A DNA stretch of 64,000 nt from Protopterus annectens (Eukaryota; Chordata; Ceratodontiformes; Protopteridae): NCBI RefSeq assembly GCF_019279795.1, contig NC_056743.1, positions 1,784,541,339-1,784,605,338 of the forward strand, read 5' to 3'. The notes under the pieces were generated by a model that saw only the letters and a program-made list of their open reading frames with translations, was not told the origin of the DNA and ran no database searches. The stretch's first letter is position 1. Every line of letters starts with the position of its first letter. Shown piece after piece: positions 46,351 to 59,106 of the stretch. The position numbers were made by a program, and so were the translations under genes.

Positions 46351-46752
46351 TGCCAAAAAACTCTACCTAATAATAAAAAAAAAAGCGCAACGGTGCCTAA
46401 ACCTAACTGGCACACAGGATACCAATAAAAACTAGTAAACTAAGTTGCACTCAAAAAAGGCAAGCAATACAACTGCCTAATATACTAGCAGCACTAAATA
46501 TGCAATACAGGTTCTAATAAAACTTTGAATACGACAGAATATAAGAATTCTGAAAAACTTAGCCAGAGCCAAGAGAAGCACAACCAAACTCGTTGACGTG
46601 GCAAACAAGATCTGGAGATTGTACTGGTGCATCATGGGATACCTGCTTAGTCACGAGCCAACCAGAAGTCTTCCAGCTTGTTAATCAGCCGAGTCGGAGC
46701 CAAGGATCAGCTCTGAACCCATATGTAAAACTGAAGGTGAGATCGGACTAAT

Positions 46753-47640
46753 GTCAGATGTTCACTTTTTATACTCTTGATTATTAAAACAACAGCAACT
46801 TTTGCTAAAAACATGTTCTTGAAATGAAAAATGCATCATACACTGACAAAATATCAACATGTTTATGACCTATAAATGTTATTTTTAACATATTAAAGGG
46901 TACCGTACTGTAATAGAAAAAAACCCAGTTGAAGAAGGTACAAGAATTCATAACTACCCTGCACATTCCTGGGTTGAAAAGGTAGCCACTGAGCTTTGGT
47001 CAGCTTGGACCTATGATGTGCCACCATTTCCCTCAGCCCAAACAGGTGCCAACAGATGGAGATAAAATCTCATCTTCCACAAGGAGGAGGGCCTTCCTGA
47101 AGGCCAATGCTTTACACAAAAAAGAGCTGTGACACTGTCACTGCACTTAGCAATTTTGTTTTATTTGTAGTACTTCAGACTTCCAATCACTTCGTACAAC
47201 AGAAAGAAGAGCCACCAAGGAAAACTTCTAAATCTGTTCCGGAAACCCTTATAATTATGTCCATGTTCAGAATTGGGTATGTCAGAGAAAAGGGAGCCTC
47301 AAAATTTATGTAATAGGCATGTGCTTATTTTTAAAAATACTATCTTAATCCTCTCTAGGAGTCCTTTACTTATATCATGTTGTTGTCAGTTTTCCTGTAC
47401 GTTTTTGTACCGTCTAAAAGTAAAAGATGAAATATACCCTCATACCTTGTATTGTTATTCATATCTCCAAATACTAAATGTTACGTGGTGTCAGAAGTAA
47501 TATTAAACAAATAATGTTGTCCTTTAAGACATGGAATAGCTACATCCTAAAGCAATCAGTCTCTCTCTCTCTCTCTCTCTGTAGGGTAATTTGCAGATCC
47601 TGCCATTTGATTTATTCTTGAATGTGACTGCCATACCTAA
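46753..47640. other. Unassigned intron sequence with (CT)n
   Basis: No gene is recognised. A (CT)10 microsatellite lies at 47560-47580. A frame near 46925-47100 looks weakly coding but matches no family I know. Confidence 0.45.
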
Positions 47641-49228
47641 GAAGCCTGGGAAGACATATTGTGCTGCAGAGGAAAAAAATCCCTAAACGTTTACAACACA
47701 TTTGATTTTGAAGATGAAGACAGACAGTATTGCAAAATAGACAGACAGTATTGTAACAACAAGGCGTAAGTTTTAATGTTATTTATGTTGAGGACAAATC
47801 TGCCACACATCTGCCATCTTGTTTTCATGAAATCACAAGGTCCAGGAAATATTGATGTTTATGTAAATAAATAAATACAAAATTGAGCCAGATACTGTGA
47901 ATTTGGTGAATTATATGATCCATGAGACAGACGTGTGGAAATGGTGGATATGTCCAGAAAGAGTGAAATTACTTTGTCACATTTAAAAGAATTGGCAAAA
48001 GAGTTTTCTAGTTTTGTAAATCTGTTTGTGGGATAGACAAATGGAAAACAAAAAATGAGTACAAATGAGACACAGGAAGCATGGAAAACTAGAGAAATGC
48101 ATTACTAACATTCTACATAGATGGAAGTGTGACAAAATGAATACCCCCTGATTATCCAACTATGTGGAAGCTGTGAAAAAGAGAAACCACAATGTTAAAA
48201 TATGCAAAATGAAAGAAGTTGATTTTTAGACAATCACAACAATCACAAATGTATGTAGCAGGACTAAGTCAATAAAAAGAGTTGCTTGTGGACACAATGC
48301 ATGAAGGTATGAGTTTGTGGACACAATACTTTAATGCCCAGAGAGTTAATTGTGTGCAATTAAAATAAAAAAAATCCATAACTAGATGATCCCTTAGAAA
48401 TCTGGACAGAAAAACACTCAAATGTAATATTCAGAGTGTTATGTTTAGAGAATGGCACAAAGAAATCATCGATGTATAATCTGCTTGTGTATATGTTCAA
48501 GTCATTATGTAAAATCAACAGGCCAGAATGTGCTTCCACGTGACAGTAAGAATAAAACAGCAAAAAAATACAAGCTTCAATTCCTGATGGTGGGAGTGCA
48601 AAAACTTGTTTTGCTACAATAAGACATTTGAAATGCCACAAGTTTATCATAAAAAACAGTTTTCATATGAGCATTCACATTCTGAGTGCGGTCAAAATGT
48701 GCAGAACAATGATTTGCTTCAAGACTGTAAATACAAACTTACTGATATGGATTGTGTTTGACAAGATTTTATTCCTTTCAAGTAGAGACTGGCAGCACTG
48801 CAGGATCTAACAGATATTCAGTAGCTTTGAGGAGTAAACATGGGTGGGGAGTTGAACAGATGGCAATGCATGGTCAAGATTAGCAAAAGGTTTGGACTTA
48901 ATGAATGTAATAGCACAGAAACTATTGTGAAGCTGGATAAAAGTTGTTTGTATAAAGCCAGAGAGAGACAGCACTACCTACTTTGTAGAAATGAAGTGGA
49001 TTCTGTTATGCCATAAGCAAAATATTTTTCTGTGTTTGATGCTGTGGAATTTGACAAATTTTCTCACAAGTTCATTTGATATTTTATTGGCATCTGAAGC
49101 CTTTCAGAAAGCTGATGCACAAATTAAGGGGCTTTGACATGATGTAAAAATTAGAGATAATCTGGTGGCGTGGATTAACATCAAGCAGCAGCACGACAAG
49201 GGTCTAGCTGAATTACTGACGAGAACGA
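47641..49228 (+). mobile_element. Possible Ty3/Gypsy-like retroelement remnant (fossil)
   Basis: Very decayed plus-strand sequence. Around 48985-49115 short patches resemble the Ty3/Gypsy RT (a YFSVFDA patch, then a SEAFQKA-AQI patch). Upstream A-rich sequence could be gag or protease but is not recognisable. No LTRs are seen. It is an old, broken fragment, interrupted on the right by DIRS H. Confidence 0.4.
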
Positions 49229-49230
49229 GA

Positions 49231-52200
49231 AGGAAAGTACAGTTGTGTACACCTACCATAAATGTAGATGTTCGAGTGTCTTCACTGTTGCAGTCATAAC
49301 TGTAGGGTGCTCCTGCCGGCAGGCAGCCCGAGGTCGGCCAGAATCCCAAAGTCTGGGTCCGGCGTCGGCTGTATAAGCTAGTATCCTGACGTCAGTACGC
49401 CTTGGTACATAGCCCTCAGCCGACGCCATCTTCTCCAGCCTTTCTTGCCCTAGATGTCAGAAGTCCCCAACAAATCAAAAATGAATCCAACAAGGAAACA
49501 CAAATACACCACAAATATGAGAGAAAGAGGGGATAGGAGGGAGACTGCAACAGTGAAGACACTCGAACATCTACATTTATGGTAGGTGTACACAACTGTA
49601 CTATGTTCTTCGTGTTTCACTGTTGCAGTCATAACTGTAGGGTGGAATCCCAAAGCAGTGTAGGGAGGAGGCTTTAGATAGAAGAAGGGAGGCAAGAATA
49701 CCCTGCAAGACAGCAGAGGCAAAGCCTGCCCTAGACTTAGAAAACAAGGGAGATTGTAGTGCTTGGAAAAGTATGCACAGAACTCCAAGTGGCAGCTTCC
49801 AAGATATCCTTGGTAGGGACTCCTCTGAGGAAAGCTGTAGAAGTAGCAGCTGCTCTAGTAGAATGACTTCTAATGGTCCCTGGAAACTGTTTCCCATGAT
49901 GAGCGTAACAAAATCTGATTCCATAAGCAATCCATTTGGAAATAGTTTGTTTAGAAATAGGTTTTCCAAGAGAACTGGAGGCAAAGGAAACAAACAATTG
50001 GTTAGACTTTCTGAAATCTTTAGTCTTGTCCAAGTAAAATCGTAACTGTCTGTGCACATCCAATGAATGCAAAATCCTTTCCCCTTTATTTTGAGGATTT
50101 TGAAAGAAAGTAGGAAGGTGAATTGTCTGATTCAAAGCCACTTTCGAAATCACCTTAGGCATGAAAGTAGGATTGGTCCTCAAGGATACTCTGTCCTGAT
50201 GGAAAATAAGGTATGGTTCCACAGCCATGAGAGCTTGCAACTCTGAGACCCTTCTGGCAGAGGTCAATGCTAACAAAGAACAGTCTTCCAGGATAGAAAC
50301 TTAATATCTGAAGATGCAGCAGGCTCAAAAGGAGGCAAAGTAAGTTTTTCTAAAACATAATTAAGATCCCAGGCAGGGACAGGAGGGGTCCTCTCAAGAA
50401 CTGCTTCACCAAAGGATGTGAAAAAACAGGAGGATCAGAACTGAAATGCAGAGATAGCAGAAGCATGAATCTTAATGGAAGAAAAGGAAAGTCCTTTAGA
50501 TAAAAGTTCGAAGGTAAAGCAAAATAGAGGAGAGATCAGGAACCTGAGGATCAGAGCCTCGGTCCTGCATCCAAATAGAAAACCTCTTCCATTTAGAGGC
50601 ATAGGATTTCCTAGTGCTAGGCCGTCTAGCTTCCAAAAGAACATCCAAAACTTGTTTGGGAAGACTAGAGGAAATCAAATTCCTTTGAAGAGCCAAGCTG
50701 CCAAGCAAAGGGTCTTGAGATTGGAATGTAGTAACTGACCCTGATGCTGGGACAGAAGCGAAGGGTTCAGTGGAAGAATCAAGGAGGCCCCAGAACAGGA
50801 GCTTTAAGGTTGGATACCAAAACTGTCGAGGCCAATTTGGAGCAATCAAGATGAGGAACTTGGGCTTGTCCTGCTTTATCTTCAGTAGTACCCGAGGCAG
50901 TAGAGGAAGAGGAGGGAAGGCATATGCTGAAAGGCTTCTCCAGCTGAAGGACAGGGCATCCACTCTCCATGCTGTTTTGTGGAAGGACCTGATGCAAAAG
51001 CGAGGCAGCTGATGATTGAGATGGGATGCAAACAGATCTATCTGGGGACATCCCCAAACTGCAGTAATCCTGTTGAACAAGTTGGTGTCTAGCATCCATT
51101 CGTGAGGATCTGAAATGTTTCTGCTCAGGCTGTCTGCTAAAAGATTCTGTTTCCCTGGAATGAATTGAGCCTGGAGATGCAGATTCAAATTTAGAGCTGT
51201 GTCCCATAAACCCATAGCTAGTCTGCAAAGGGGGTATGAATGAGAACCCCCTGCTTGTTGATGTACCACATGACCGTGGTGTTGTCTGTGCGAATTAGCA
51301 GAGGCCCTGGTTGTAAAAGGTTTTTGAAGGCTGAAAGGGCATTTAGAACTGCCAACATTTCCTTCAGATTGATGTGCCAGTGAAGATGGTCCTTTGTCCA
51401 GGTTCCCTGCTGGCAATTGTCTAGAAAGTGTGCTCCCCAAGCATAATCCGAGGCGTCCGTGGTTAGGATTTGAGTAGGTTGAGGGAGATGAAAAGGTTTT
51501 CCTTCGTTTAAAGTGCATGCCCTGGACCACCAGAGGAACTCCTTCTGGAGGCAGGGGATCAGAGGAATCAGAATATCCAGATCGTGGTAATGCTGTGACC
51601 ATACACTTTTCAGATACCATTGAAGCTTTCTCATGTGAAGCCTTGCGTTTGGAATCAACAGAATGCAGGAAGCCATGTAGCCCAGAGCCTGCAGGAATTT
51701 CCTTGCAGTGAGCTGAGATAGAGTTGCCAAGGTGTTGAAAGTAGAAGCCAGCCAGCTGAGTTTGTTTTTCTGGAGTGAGGTAGGCCCTTTGTAAGGTTGT
51801 ATTTAAGAGGGCTCCCAAGAATACCATCTGTTGAGAAGGGATCAAATGTGACTTTTTTATGTTCACTGAGAATCCCAGTAGTAGGAGAAGACGTTGAACA
51901 AAGTCCAGATGTTGAAGCAGAAGATCTTTGCTGTCTGCCTGAATAAGGCAGTCGTCCAAATAGGGGTAAATCTGGATCCCCTGAAGTCTGCAGTAAGCCA
52001 CTACTGGTGCCAGGCACTTGGTGAAGACTCTGGGCAGTAGTTAAACCAAAGGGCAGAACAGAGAATTGAAAGTGCCTCGAACCTGCCTTGAACCTGAGGA
52101 ATTTCCTGCGTTCTTGTCTGATAGGGATATGCAAATAGGCTTCCTTTAAGTCCAATGTCACCATCCAGGCGTCCTGAGAGAGCATTGGAATTAGCTGTTG

Positions 52201-54661
52201 CAGAGCAAGCATCTTGAACTTTGGAATTTCCAAAAAGGTGTTTAACACAGAAAGGTCCAGAATAGGTCTCCATGAGTTTTGTTTTCTGGGAACCAGAAAC
52301 AGCCTTGAATAAAACCCTTTTCCCATTTCCGAGAGTGGAACAGGCTCTATGGCTCTCATGGCCAGAAGAGCATCCACTTGAGTTAAGGCCTCTGACCATT
52401 GAAGTTTTGGCAGATCTGGCCAACCGTGAGTCCTTGGCAAAGTGTGAAAGTGGAACTTGTAACCTTTTAAAATCACGTCCAATACCCATCTGTCCTGGGT
52501 AATATGAGTCCAATTTCTGTAAAAGAGACAGTTTTCCTCCGAGAGGGCGTCCAGGTAAGGAGTCCTGAAGCCCAACCGAGAGAGTCATTGAGTTTGCTTT
52601 CTTTGAGATTGGGATCTGTCTTCTCCCCTTCTAGGTGAAGAAGCAGTCCATTGTCTAGATCTGTAAGAGGTCTGGCCTTGACCACGACCTCTGGAGCGTC
52701 TATATCTTCCCCTTTGAGGCCTGTCAGACATGGGAAAGGACCAATTTTAGAGGGCCAATTCCTGGAAAATCTAGGAGGCTGAACTTGCAAGAAATCTTTA
52801 CAGTCTGCATGGACTTTGCCTTTTCTTCCATCTTTTAATAACTTCCTCAGCCTTAGAACCAAAAAGAACATCTTGTTGAACAGGGGCATCTAATAACTTA
52901 GCCTTAACCTGTTCAGGTAAACTTTGTTCACGAAGCCAGGCATGTCTCCTAATCACAGTACCAGAGGCAGCAGCCCTGCAGGAAGCATCCAAAGCATCAA
53001 AACCACAATGTAGCGATGCTTGTTAACCTGTTCAGTAGCATGCAAAACATCCTGAAGTTCCTTATCCTCTGCACAAGCAGGAAGGGAAGCAAGCTTTGCT
53101 TTAAAACAGACAAAAGAAATTGCTGATATTTAAACATATGAAACTGGCAATTTAAAGCCCTTACAGACAGGGTAGCAGAAGTATATACCTTTTTTCCCCA
53201 CCTGTCTAAAGCACGAGAATCCTTCTCAGAGGGAATAGGATTTTTGAAGTAGCAACCTTAGCAGCCTTACGGCCCTGAGAAATAGTTTCAGGATCTGCAG
53301 AAGGGTGTTTAGATAAAAATAAATGAGCGTCAGGAACCCTATAAAATCTATCAGGCTTAGAAGGAGCAGGAGGCATGGAATCAGGATTCAAATTAGCCTC
53401 AGAAAAGCATCATCTACAATGTCCAAGACAGGAGGGATAGCTAAAGGCCTATGCTGAGGAAGAAGAAGAAATTCTCTAAGCCTCTTTTTGGAAGCAGAAT
53501 ATTCCTGTCCTTCCCAATAAAATGTTCCCTCATCTCATGCAAGGTTTCCCCAAAGAAAAATCCTCAGGCGGAGGCCGAGGGCAAAGAATCCTCAGCATCT
53601 GAATCCTCATAAGGGGAAAGGAATAGTCCTGAACAGAGGAAGAAACAGAAGATACAGAAGCCTGGTCAGAGGAATCCAGAGTAACATCCTGTCGAGGCCT
53701 TTTCTCAGGAGGGTGAGAACCCCTAATCATTGTAAGCAAATCTTCAGCCATCCTCAATAATTGTTTTTGTGTCTTGGGAGGATTCAGAAGCAGCTTGAGC
53801 TGGAACTTTAGACTTAGTAGGAGTCTTTGTCTTTGCCTTTGCCTTTGAAATAGTGATGTGAGTAGGCCTGAAAACCCCTCAGAAGCCGGTACCTGCACAG
53901 CGGTTCCGGACCCATCTGAAGAAGCGGCGTCGAAGGTCCTGCAGCAGTTAAAATAGTGGGCCTTGATGGCTCCCCATGGGAGTCCGTTCGCCATCGGTTC
54001 AGAAGTGGCGGACGACAGGGGCTGCAAAAGCGCCTCACTGGCGACAGTCGAACCGGACGCTGGCTCCAGCTGCAACGAGTCCTGTTTGGACCTCGGAGGC
54101 CTGTCTTTGTCTTTGCGCTTCTTTTGAACTCCGGTAGTGTCCGGCGACATTCTATAATTGAAGCGTCTGCCAAAATAATTTAAAGCCCAATCGCACCTGC
54201 GCTTAACAGTACGAGAGTTGAACCTGGCACAGAACCGACAACAAGAAGCGCCGTGGTCAGGGCCTAAGCAAGGTAGACAGTAAGAGTGGAAATCTTTATG
54301 AGGTATTTGTTTCCCACACGCTATACAATTATTAACTTTTCTGACATCGGAGCAACAAGAAAAAGATTCTAACGGGTACTTAGCTTTGAGAAGAGAAGTA
54401 ACAACTTCGGACCGACAACAACCAAATACGCTGTTCGAAAATCGCCAACCAACGTTTTGCGAGCTGCTTTCCACCGCACGGCAAGAAAGACTGGAGAAGA
54501 TGGCGTCGGCTGAGGGCTATGTACCAAGGCGTACTGACGTCAGGATACTAGCTTATACAGCCGCCGCCGGACCCAGACTTTGGGATTCTGGCCGACCTCG
54601 GGCTGCCTGCCGGCAGGAGCACCCTACAGTTATGACTGCAACAGTGAAACACGAAGAACAT
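49231..54661 (-). mobile_element. DIRS element H, nearly full length (fossil)
   Basis: Family-1 DIRS of 5.4 kb, minus strand. Parts from the 5' side: terminal repeat (54460-54661, CRE 54535-54542); gag (about 52400-54350, knuckle NCIACGKQ...CLPCLG, then KKRKDKDRP and an acidic/Ser-rich part); RT (about 51500-52400, GFYSRLFLVPRK, PFGLTTA and YPYLDDCL patches); RNase H (about 50780-51500, RTDNTTVMWYINKQG). The tyrosine recombinase follows (49640-50650, R-SHSTR patch), then the internal complementary region (49560-49620) and the 3' terminal repeat (49231-49470, CRE 49387-49394). One frame stays open for 501 codons. All parts are present, but there are several breaks (about five to eight). It is probably one of the youngest DIRS here. 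Confidence 0.9.
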
Positions 54662-57600
54662 CAACCTCAAGCCGATCAAAGGTAAGTATAAACTCAGAAT
54701 TACAGAGTTAAAAGAATGTATCATGATTTAACATCTGAAGGGATGAAGCCATGGAATGAGGTCAGTTCAGCAGTAAAAAAGCATTCTTTACAGAGCTTGG
54801 TATGAATGTATTTCCATACTCAGTACTTTGTAAGTGTGAGCGCGCATGTGCATGCGTGTGTATCTGTTCAGTGATACTTTATGAAGTGTATTACCGAACG
54901 ATGGAATATCATTTGCTCCTGAAAAAAAGAAGGCTGTGGCATTGCTGTCTGTATGTGTTAAAATACTAGCACCTCTAGTCCTTCTCACAGCCACATATGT
55001 ACACCATACGATATGGTTTCCTGTAGACTATTACAAATTCAGAAAGGAAAGCTGATGAAGTCGTCAGCATGCAATCTTTTTGTCTGATCTCTTTACTTGA
55101 ATTTTTGAAAGCCAAATGTTACAGTAGTGTCTCTTATTTAAGTGTGCAGACAGAGTGTGATAAATAATTTCACTCTTATATTTTTTGTCTTTTTTAATTA
55201 AAGGAAATGTTACATTTACGGACCCATTAGGAGCTGCTGGTCTGTTACTTCTATTGTTATAGATTAGTGTATAAAGAAACATGCATGTTTCTAATATACT
55301 ACCATTCAAAGCTTCATTATAGTTAATTGATAGAAATGAAACAATGATATTAGCTAGCAACAGAGTTAAGCTGGTTGGCAGGTCTTAAAGCTTGTGAATC
55401 TATAGCAGGAAACAGATAAACACTACTCATCCATGGAGAATGCTGTGTTTTCCTATGGGTAAAATGTTTTGTCTATGAAGATGAAGCCTGCCTGGACAAA
55501 AAAAAAACACACATGAATAAATCCCAATAAAATTAATGGAAAAGTACTGCTTTCTGCTCATTGCGATACATTAGGATGTTTAAAAATAAAACACTTTTTA
55601 ATTATCTCATTGCATAATGTACATTATGGCAGCATCTCCTGTATGTGTTCTACATACTTGCATGTCCACAGACATGTTACATTGATTCTGTATAACGTTT
55701 AACTGTTAACAGATACTATTTTTTTGTTTTTTTGTAATTACAGTACTACTTCCAGGGATATCACAGACTTTCATTAGGTTAGGACATTCAGCTTAATGCT
55801 TTTTATGATGAGTACAGTCAATATGCTTTCCTAGGTCCAAGGGTCAAAAATGACAACAGACAGCTCTGTAACAGGTTATAGAGGCAAGTTCTTCCCAGGG
55901 TATTTCAATGCTGTGTTAACACCAGAGAGCCACACAATCAAACAGCTGCATTTCAGCTTACGAGTGCAACCAATTGTTTTAATAGAGCACTTTCATATGC
56001 AGTGATTTAATCAAGCAAATGCTAATAAATAAAATAGCATTTCTGAAGCAGCTTTAATATGGCACAAAAAGGTATCTCTTAAACAAAAAATAACAGTGCA
56101 CAACCTGAGGGGAAAGGTAGTATTACACAAGAAAAAAAAATGAGAAGAACTTGAAAACTTTTATGGGAAGGTCATCCGAAGGGGGAATCTTAATATAATG
56201 TAATATTGTTCTAATTGTGCAGCTTCTACAGACTGGGACTAGGTGAAGGGACACAGCTGCCATCAAGCTGCCTAAATTTCATAAGTTACATATACTTTTT
56301 TCATTATTGTAAAAATGTGAGTGTAGCACAGTCCTCTTGAATATGGTGTGAATGGACATTAGACCTGGGAAATGCCTGTTATCACTAGCTAGTGCCCAGT
56401 CTTCCCTGGCCAAACTTAATGCTCACATTCAACAAATTTTGGCGCGCATGGCTGCTCTGTGTGATGACAGTGACAATCAGAAGACCAGGCTAGTGGAATG
56501 TATGGACAGTCTGCATACACAGAAGCAGGAGTTCCAGAACACTGGGACAGTCTGGACTCCTAATCACAAAGAATTCATAAATCCAACTGACTGTCCATTA
56601 CATTTAACTAAAGCTGGATGACTTTAAAACAGAAGTATTATCAGTTTGTATGATGGGAAAGACAGTAGCAATTCATATTTTTTAGAAATTAACTACATAA
56701 ACAATCCCTAAATCATGCAGACAGCCTACAAGGTATCTTTGAAAAACAATAATGACACTTTACCCAGGCATTTCATTTTTCACTTCCTGGATTGTAATCA
56801 TACAGAGATAGTGAGGAAGAGGACAAGGGAGATGAGCGGTAACCTCAGGGTACTTGGGGTTGGTATGAGAATCACCACAGATTACAGACTATGACCTCTT
56901 CATTAACAGGAAATTCAGGATGACAGTGATTAAGGGGGGGGCTGACATAATGGTTATGGTATTTATTTTACAGACATTAGGTACAGTGCTTGATTCTCAC
57001 TTTAGAAAGAAAAACTGGCTAGGTTTAAAATGGCCCACACGGGAGCTAGCCTATACTTACATATGAACCTATTAGAATAATATGAGTCATAGAAGTTCAG
57101 TATCAGCTCATGTTTCTTGCACTACTCATCACAGTCTTACACATGGCCAGCAAACCACCTGTGATACCACAAGTGACTCAAACTTTCATTGAGACCTTGG
57201 CCGTCAGTGGAGCCCAGGTTAATTCCAGCAACCAGGCTCACACCATGGAGACTGATGACCTTTAGTTTGGGGAACGAGAGATTAGGCTAAGCCAGTCTTG
57301 TGACACCAAGTAAATCTCCAGAGGGAAAGCCAGTACTGGAGCAAAGCCAACTGTGTCCACTACACTACTAGGACCTGATGCATGCCAGACACTAAGATTT
57401 GTATCAAAACATGTAACAGGTTTATCCTGCTTGAGGTAACTGATGAGGGTGAAGAAGAGCTTAGTGTTCAACATGGTGGATCCAACCTCAGCTGAACTTG
57501 CTCTACTTGATCTATCCAGTGAAAGGATGGAAGCAGCCAAGCCAATCTCCCCACTTACCAATTAAAGCAATGGCACCCGAGTTAAGATTCCATCCTTTCT

Positions 57601-58780
57601 AACACTCTCCACTTGTTTTCTGCAGGGTGAGTGATATTGCACCCTTAACAGCGAGTTTTAACATACTTGGAATGAACTCTTCTCTTTGCTGACTTTTGTG
57701 TCCATCTCAACTGTGGTGCCATTTATGTTACTTGCATTGGAATTATGACAGGCTCTTGCTATGGCATATAATCAGTGGTTCACCACATGGTCAAGATTGT
57801 GCATGCTGGGAGAATGGGCAGCACAGTACTAGGCTCCTTGTAGTCGCTGGAGGTCAGGGTTCAGATCTGTAGTGAACTAATGTCCCTCTTTTCTCTTGCT
57901 TAATTTCACTGGTGTTTCCAAGCAATACATGTAGGTGATGGTAGCTTGGCATGTTGTGTCTCCCTTGAGTTGCAGGACTCTTTTTTTTTTTGTATTATTA
58001 CAGTTTATAATAGGGACATATGGAAAGCTTGCCGATTGTCCCATGGTCTGCACATCTCCTATTATTCAGCTTTATGCTGACGGGGATTCTTTTTGAAACT
58101 CTGTGTGTAACTGAGGGAGGCATGTCTTGCAGATATGTTGAGTAGAAAGATAATTTTAGCTACAAATGATACAGACGGGCTTCAATAACAAGCTCTATAT
58201 AGGATTTTCTGCTGTGAAGAGCTGCGAATTAGGGGGTGTCAAAGAACACACACTGTCTACACAAGGAAGAATAATTAACATAAAATGCTACAAACCTAAC
58301 AGAAGAGTTAAAGATTACTCATTCGCACTCCATTTTTATCCTTGTGTACAAGTACTTGCTGATAAGTACCACTGTCTTCACATGCAATTTTTTTTTCATT
58401 ACACTGTTGACCATTTCCAAGCCCTTCATAACCTCCCAGAGGACCTGCTGTCCTGCCCAGAGGAACACTCCTTCCTCCCTTTAGGTGGAGCACATCATTA
58501 TCTTTCTGTGATCTTATAAACTAACTTTGCTCAACAAACTATTTCATTAATTGACTTATTACTTGAAATCAAATGTTTACTATTGCTGCTTACTGTAAGA
58601 ATTAAACTTTTTTTATTGAGAAGTGCACTCACAGTTTCTATTTACTATGTTAGAAGTTTGACACTTCACAATTTTTTTCAACACAGAAAACACGCTACTG
58701 AGCTCATCCCATGTTGCTTTCCCACCCTACCCAATTCACACACACCCCTAGAATCACTCGTTTATACTCCACTGATCCCC
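54662..58780. other. Unassigned intron sequence
   Basis: No host exon is recognised. A frame at 56352-56621 (coiled-coil-like LAKLNAHIQQILARM) could be a relic of a retroelement gag, but nothing confirms it. A minus-strand frame at 57262-57561 has no recognisable motif. A/T-rich stretches and homopolymers occur. A possible SINE head is listed separately. Confidence 0.45.
57815..57960 (+). repeat. Possible tRNA-derived SINE fragment
   Basis: Sequence from 57817 (gggcagcacagtac...) to the tRNA B-box-like GGTTCAGATCT at 57859-57869 resembles the head of vertebrate tRNA-derived SINEs (gggcagcac...ggttcgaatcc). The body and tail are not clear. Low confidence. Confidence 0.3.
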
Positions 58781-58992
58781 ATCCACATCATTCCCTCCAG
58801 TTTGCATCCAATCATTCCCTCCAGTTTATATCCGCATCATTCCCTCCAGTTTATATCCACATCACTCCCTCCAATTTATATCCACATCACTCCCTCCAGT
58901 TTATATCCACATCACTCCCTCCAGTTTATATCCACATCACTCCCTCCAGTTTATATCCACATCACTCCCTCCAGTTTATATCCACATCATTC
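58781..58992. repeat. 25-bp minisatellite
   Basis: About eight copies of a 25-bp unit (tccctccagtttatatccacatcac) with a few changes; the central copies are nearly identical. Because 25 is not a multiple of three, all plus-strand frames read similar repeating peptides, which explains the long but meaningless frames at 58583-59340. Confidence 0.92.
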
Positions 58993-59106
58993 TGTGACTC
59001 ATCAGGCCCTCCAGTCTATATCCATCAACAACCTCTCACCACATACCTCCTGCCTTCACTCCTGCCAACTACCACACCCCTTCCTATTATACCAGTCTCT
59101 CTGCAT

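Larger units (their letters stand above)
32152..46752 (-). mobile_element. DIRS element E, split by F and G (fossil)
   Basis: Family-2 DIRS on the minus strand, about 6.3 kb without its insertions. The 5' terminal repeat (about 46600-46752) is the inverse of the 3' repeat (32152-32345). Parts: leader with a triple repeat (42883-43330 and 46351-46600); gag (about 40370-42882, beginning with a Cys-rich knuckle); RT (about 39600-40370, with PFGLSTAPRVF and YLDDWL patches); RNase H (39418-39600 continuing at 33460-34160); tyrosine recombinase (32574-33460, with the H-S-T-R patch). The internal complementary region at 32455-32520 matches the outer parts of both repeats, the classic DIRS layout. 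It is broken in about five to ten places, apart from the two insertions. Confidence 0.88.

Noticed and set aside
56352-56621. 89-codon frame with a coiled-coil-like segment
   Set aside because: Vaguely like a retroelement gag but no second motif nearby; not enough to call.
57262-57561. Minus-strand 99-codon frame considered as an upstream DNase II exon
   Set aside because: No DNase II motif and no splice phase that fits exon 5.
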